A stretch of 64,000 nt of DNA. Source: Rhizobium sp. L43 (GTDB lineage Bacteria; Pseudomonadota; Alphaproteobacteria; Rhizobiales; Rhizobiaceae). The position numbers and the translations under genes were made by a program. Where the stretch lies: contig NZ_NWSQ01000013.1 in the NCBI RefSeq assembly GCF_002531725.1, forward strand, positions 1 through 64,000, read 5' to 3'. Positions within the stretch are counted from its first letter, which is position 1, and each line of letters starts with the position of its first letter. Below the pieces are notes generated by a model. That model ran no database searches, was not told the DNA's origin, and was given only the letters and a program-made list of their open reading frames with translations. This document shows positions 60,974 to 64,000 of this stretch, piece after piece.

Positions 60974-62866
60974 CTAGCGGGTCGTTGCCTGTTCGGCGAG
61001 CGTCTGGTTGATCTGAGCGCCATACTGCGTCTGCAGCAGGTTGACCATCTGATCGAGAATATCGTCGCCGGCGGCATTGGCCATGGCGGTGATCTGGGCA
61101 TCGCGGTTGTTCAGCACGTCGCCGGTCGGCTGGCTGTTGACCTCGGTGACCTTCATTAGGATCTGCGTCGAGGGATCGGCGCCGACAGCGCTCGCAACCG
61201 TATCGATGGGCCCGGAGAAGGCGGCGGTGACGGCGGCACGGCCAAGCACCGGATCATCGGTGGAGCGGGTAACGCCGCTCTTGCTTTCAACGGCGATGCC
61301 GAGTGGCGTGGCGATATCGGCAAGCGCGGTGCCCTTGGCTGCCGCGGCCTTCAATTCGTCGGCCTTCTTGGCGAGTTCGGCTTTCTGCTGTTCCGCCGTC
61401 CAGTCCTCGACCGCCTTTTCGCGCACCTCGGCGACCGGGCGCTCGCGGGTCGGCGTGATTTCCCGGACGTTGAACCAGACATAGCCGTCATTGCCGATCG
61501 GCAGCGGCGGCGCATCGACGCCGACCTCGGTCTTGAAGGCTTCGCCGAGCAACTGCTGCTTGACAGGGATATCCTTGACCTCTTTGCCGTCCTTGTCGGC
61601 GCCGGTCATATCGACAGCGTCGACGGTCACGGCCTGGAGCTTCAACTGGCCGGCGATATCCTCGAGCGTGGAACCCCCAGCGCGCAGATCCTCGATGCGG
61701 TCATGAACGTTGATCACTTCCTGAGAGGCATTGGTGAGCGCCAGCTGCTTGCGGATGTCTTCCTTCACCTCGTCGAAATTCTTGACCGTTTCCGGCTTGA
61801 TGTTGGTGATGCGCAGGATGACGGAGCCGAAGGAGCCTTCGACGACAGGCGTCGTGCCGCCATCACGCGACACCGCGAACGCCGCATCGGCAACGGCCTG
61901 GTCGGGAACCTTGTCCTTGGTAAATTCGCCGAGCAGCACATCGCTTGCCGTTTTGCCCTGATCGGTGACCAGCTGGTCGAAGCTGGTGCCGCCCTTCAGC
62001 GCCGTTTCGGCGGCGGCGGCAAGATCCTTGCTGGCAAAGGTCAGCTGCTCGATGGTGCGGCTTTCCGGCGTGCGGTAAGTATCCTTGCTCTTGTCGAAGG
62101 CTTCGTGGATCTGGTCGTCGGTGACGGTCGCGGCGTCGGCGATATCGGCGGGCTGCAGCTTGAGATAGACGAGCTTGCGGTACTCAGGCGCCTGGTAGCG
62201 CTGCTTGACGCCATCGAACCACGTCGCCAGCACATCGTCGGCAGGCGCCTTGATCGGCTCGATATTGGCGTTGGTGAGCAGGAGATAGTCGATGCTGCGG
62301 CTTTCATCGCCATAGAGCTTCAGGGCGTCGACCAGCGTCTTCGGGGCGGTGAAGCCGTTCGAGATGGCATCGACGACCTGGCTGCGGACGGCGACCTTGC
62401 TGCGCTCCTTGATGTAATCGTCCTGGCGGATATTGGCATTGCGCAGGCGCGAGATGAAGAGCTCACGGTCGAACTTGCCGTTGACGGCCTTGAAAGCCGG
62501 ATCGTCGGCAATCAGCTGGGCGAGGCGATCCTCGGACAGGCCGAGGTTCATGTCTTCGGCGAGCTGGTCGAGCGAGGCGCCGGCGACGAGCTGGGCGAGC
62601 ACCTGCTGTTCGACGCCGAAAGCGCGGGCCTGTTCCGGAGTGAGGCGCATGCCGAACTGCTGGCCGAGGCTTGCCACCTGGCGCTGATAGGCGAGGTGGA
62701 ATTCGTTGACGTCCACATGCTGATCGCCGACGGTCACGACCGTGGTGCTGTTGCCGCCCGTTAACAACTGATGCGACACGCCCCAGGCGCCGAAGGAGAC
62801 GACGAGCAGAAGCAGGAGCAGCTTGGCAACCCAGGTCTGAGCAGCTCTTCTCAGGATATGGAACAT
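60974..62866 (-). CDS. ppiD: Peptidyl-prolyl cis-trans isomerase PpiD-like foldase
   Basis: A 630-residue periplasmic chaperone anchored by one N-terminal helix (WVAKLLLLLLVVSFGAWGVS). The SurA_N-like domain follows (about 30-200, with VGDQHVDVNEFHLAYQRQV). A parvulin-type PPIC region lies near the middle (about 240-360, with LLGEFTKDKVPDQAVADAAFAVSRDGGTTPVVEGSFGSVILRI), then a second SurA-like segment. It helps outer-membrane proteins fold. ATG 62866 has GAGGTTTG upstream; the frame is open far further but without homology. Standing in front of trpD is the rhizobial order. Confidence 0.9.
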   Translation of the reverse strand: MFHILRRAAQTWVAKLLLLLLVVSFGAWGVSHQLLTGGNSTTVVTVGDQHVDVNEFHLAYQRQVASLGQQFGMRLTPEQARAFGVEQQVLAQLVAGASLDQLAEDMNLGLSEDRLAQLIADDPAFKAVNGKFDRELFISRLRNANIRQDDYIKERSKVAVRSQVVDAISNGFTAPKTLVDALKLYGDESRSIDYLLLTNANIEPIKAPADDVLATWFDGVKQRYQAPEYRKLVYLKLQPADIADAATVTDDQIHEAFDKSKDTYRTPESRTIEQLTFASKDLAAAAETALKGGTSFDQLVTDQGKTASDVLLGEFTKDKVPDQAVADAAFAVSRDGGTTPVVEGSFGSVILRITNIKPETVKNFDEVKEDIRKQLALTNASQEVINVHDRIEDLRAGGSTLEDIAGQLKLQAVTVDAVDMTGADKDGKEVKDIPVKQQLLGEAFKTEVGVDAPPLPIGNDGYVWFNVREITPTRERPVAEVREKAVEDWTAEQQKAELAKKADELKAAAAKGTALADIATPLGIAVESKSGVTRSTDDPVLGRAAVTAAFSGPIDTVASAVGADPSTQILMKVTEVNSQPTGDVLNNRDAQITAMANAAGDDILDQMVNLLQTQYGAQINQTLAEQATTR

Positions 62867-63086
62867 CGAAACGCAAACCTCGCAGTATTCATTAGAGCCG
62901 CGCGCGGGCGGACATTCGACGTTCCTTAAAACAAACCCGACAGGAAATGAAGGGTTTGTCATGCGAAAAGCTGCACAAGCCTGCCGCTCGGCCGAGGCGG
63001 CTTTGTGGCGAACAAAAGATCGGTTGCGGCGGAACCTTTCGGGCCGCCATTTCGTTGAAACGGCATCCATGAAACAGGAGCAGACC

Positions 63087-63368
63087 ATGGCAGAATTGAA
63101 AACCGCTTCCGCCGAATCCACCGCTGCGCGCGTCAAGGCTGATATGGCAGCAGACGACCTGTCGGCGCAGGTCGCAGCCCTTCGCAACGATCTCTCCCGG
63201 CTGACGGAAAGCGTGGTCGCGCTCGGGCAAGGGGCAAAATCGGCGGTGACCGACGAGGCGTCGCTGATGACGGAACAGTTGCGCGACAAGGTTCGCGAAG
63301 AACCGCTGATCGCCCTCGCGGTGACGGCAGGCATCGCCTATGTTTTCGGGCTGCTGAGCCGTCGCTGA
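63087..63368 (+). CDS. YqjD/ElaB (DUF883)-like small membrane-anchored protein
   Basis: A 93-residue protein with an amphipathic coiled-coil region (DDLSAQVAALRNDLSRLTESVVALGQGAKSAVT) and one C-terminal hydrophobic helix (LIALAVTAGIAYVFGLLSRR). This matches the DUF883 family that attaches ribosomes or cell structures to the membrane in stationary phase. ATG 63087 follows CAGGAGCAGACC; an upstream in-frame extension is not supported. A terminator hairpin follows at 63390. Confidence 0.83.
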   Translation: MAELKTASAESTAARVKADMAADDLSAQVAALRNDLSRLTESVVALGQGAKSAVTDEASLMTEQLRDKVREEPLIALAVTAGIAYVFGLLSRR

Positions 63369-63389
63369 GAAAGACTTCAGGACAATGAA

Positions 63390-63416
63390 AAGCCGGGCGC
63401 CCTAATTGCCCGGCTT
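63390..63416 (+). terminator. Terminator hairpin after DUF883 gene
   Basis: AAGCCGGGC-N9-GCCCGGCTT (63390-63416), 22 bp after the stop; on the plus strand followed by CTGGTGTTTC. It is probably functional but not followed by a strong T-run. Confidence 0.65.
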
Positions 63417-63447
63417 CTGGTGTTTCGATGGCCAGCTATCGCTACCG

Positions 63448-63486
63448 GGTCCGCTGGCGCGACCGGGCCAGCTGGCGCGACCGGGG
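63448..63486. repeat. Short GC-rich tandem repeat
   Basis: CCGCTGGCGCGACCGGG and CCAGCTGGCGCGACCGGG stand next to each other, with a more degenerate third copy before them (GCCAGCTATCGCTACCGGG). They lie directly downstream of the GlsB/YeaQ-like gene stop at 63487. Confidence 0.6.
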
Positions 63487-63741
63487 TCAGCGGCGGATGA
63501 GGCGGCCGACGAAAATCAGAATGCAGGCGCCGACGAAACCGGTGATCAGATAACCCAGCCAACCGGCAAGCGGCTGGATGTGCAAGAAACCCAGGATCCA
63601 GTTGGCGACAATGGCGCCGACGATGCCGAGCAATATGTTCATGAGCAAGCCCATGTTGCTGCTCATGGCCTTTTCCGCCAGCCATCCGGCGATGCCACCG
63701 ATTATGATGGCTGCAATCCAACCTACACCTGCGTTTTCCAT
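63487..63741 (-). CDS. GlsB/YeaQ/YmgE-family membrane protein
   Basis: An 84-residue protein with three membrane helices: GWIAAIIIGGIAGWLAEKAM, LLMNILLGIVGAIVANWILGFL and GYLITGFVGACILIFVGRLI. It is the transglycosylase-associated family, often stress-induced. ATG 63741 follows an ideal AGGAGGGAG; the frame upstream is not used. It lies between the DUF883 gene and a 38-codon small ORF, all near the window end. Confidence 0.9.
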   Translation of the reverse strand: MENAGVGWIAAIIIGGIAGWLAEKAMSSNMGLLMNILLGIVGAIVANWILGFLHIQPLAGWLGYLITGFVGACILIFVGRLIRR

Positions 63742-63823
63742 GGTTAGCTCCCTCCTGGTAAACCGACTCGAAACAATGCATGAAACGGAAGGAAATTCCA
63801 CTCCTGGCAGAATTTAAAGCGGC

Positions 63824-63940
63824 TTACGGGTGCAACTGGGTGACCGGCGTCTCCAGCGCGTAAACAGCCAGCTGGAACAGGAGGCCTGATATGGCGAGCA
63901 TTGCGAAGCCGACAGGCATGATCAGGCTTTTGTCAAACAT
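63824..63940 (-). CDS. 38-residue small membrane protein
   Basis: ATG 63940 to TAA 63824. The sequence has one hydrophobic helix (MPVGFAMLAISGLLFQLAVYAL) and a short polar tail. AGGGGAGAG lies 8 bases upstream of the start, one of the best ribosome-binding sites in the area. It is too short for usual gene prediction. The strong SD and clean membrane helix make it likely real; function is unknown. Confidence 0.55.
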   Translation of the reverse strand: MFDKSLIMPVGFAMLAISGLLFQLAVYALETPVTQLHP

Positions 63941-64000
63941 TCTTTTCTCTCCCCTTTGAGAAAAGAATAAACTCAAGTGGCCGCTGCGCAAGGTTATTAC

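Noticed and set aside
62867..63086. Upstream extensions of ppiD and DUF883 frames
   Set aside because: Frames are open but lack SD and homology; the downstream starts have both.

Overview
The window looks like a chromosomal segment of a Rhizobium species of the etli/leguminosarum type. Evidence: high-GC coding sequence; alphaproteobacterial gene orders (trpD-trpC-moaC-moeA behind a PpiD-type foldase; tpiA-secG-pyrG); short interspersed repeats of the rhizobial RIME kind at 10252, 12187, 13806 and 39262; and several conserved but uncharacterised rhizobial families (DUF1489, DUF1624, DUF599, DUF2336). No rRNA and no CRISPR array is visible. One intact tRNA is present, tRNA-Leu(GAG), on the minus strand.

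Region by region. 1-6.3 kb: 5' part of glutathione-dependent formaldehyde dehydrogenase, pccA, a hypothetical gene, a DMT exporter, tRNA-Leu, lipB and a membrane methyltransferase. 6.3-14.7 kb: small exported protein, BON protein, a peptide-deformylase-like protein lacking metal ligands, mgtE, a MerR regulator with an operator-like promoter, two coupled membrane proteins, sdaA and DUF1489. 14.8-25 kb: D-Ala-D-Ala carboxypeptidase with SPOR domain, BTLCP protease, proline iminopeptidase, tandem-PilZ protein, PAS protein, a probable small RNA, rhomboid protease, CBS protein, patatin phospholipase, hisI and folE. 25.2-32.8 kb: NifU-like scaffold, yidD, DUF1697, thrS, exported protein, nitroreductase/flavin reductase pair and DUF2336.

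32.8-39.3 kb is an accessory island. It is bracketed by two inverted, truncated remnants of the same IS5-family element. Inside lie a truncated MobA/MobL-type relaxase at the left and a frameshifted TraG/VirD4-type coupling protein at the right. Between them are three intact co-directional genes of atypical composition: a probable lipoprotein, a two-domain peptidoglycan hydrolase (M23 + lytic transglycosylase) without a signal peptide, and a four-TM protein with a TPR-like tail. This cassette is the best candidate in the window for an undescribed system. A peptidoglycan-targeting effector with partner/immunity proteins is my inference, not something the sequence proves.

39.3-64 kb returns to core genome: GNAT, AI-2E-family permease, phytase-like esterase, parE, an exported hydrolase, tpiA, secG, pyrG, two divergent citrate-synthase paralogues (one fused to a DNA-binding domain) around a palindromic intergenic region, a FecR protein coupled to a CHASE2-adenylate cyclase, a DEAD-box helicase, a methyltransferase, moeA-moaC-trpC-trpD-ppiD, and small membrane proteins including a 38-residue one.
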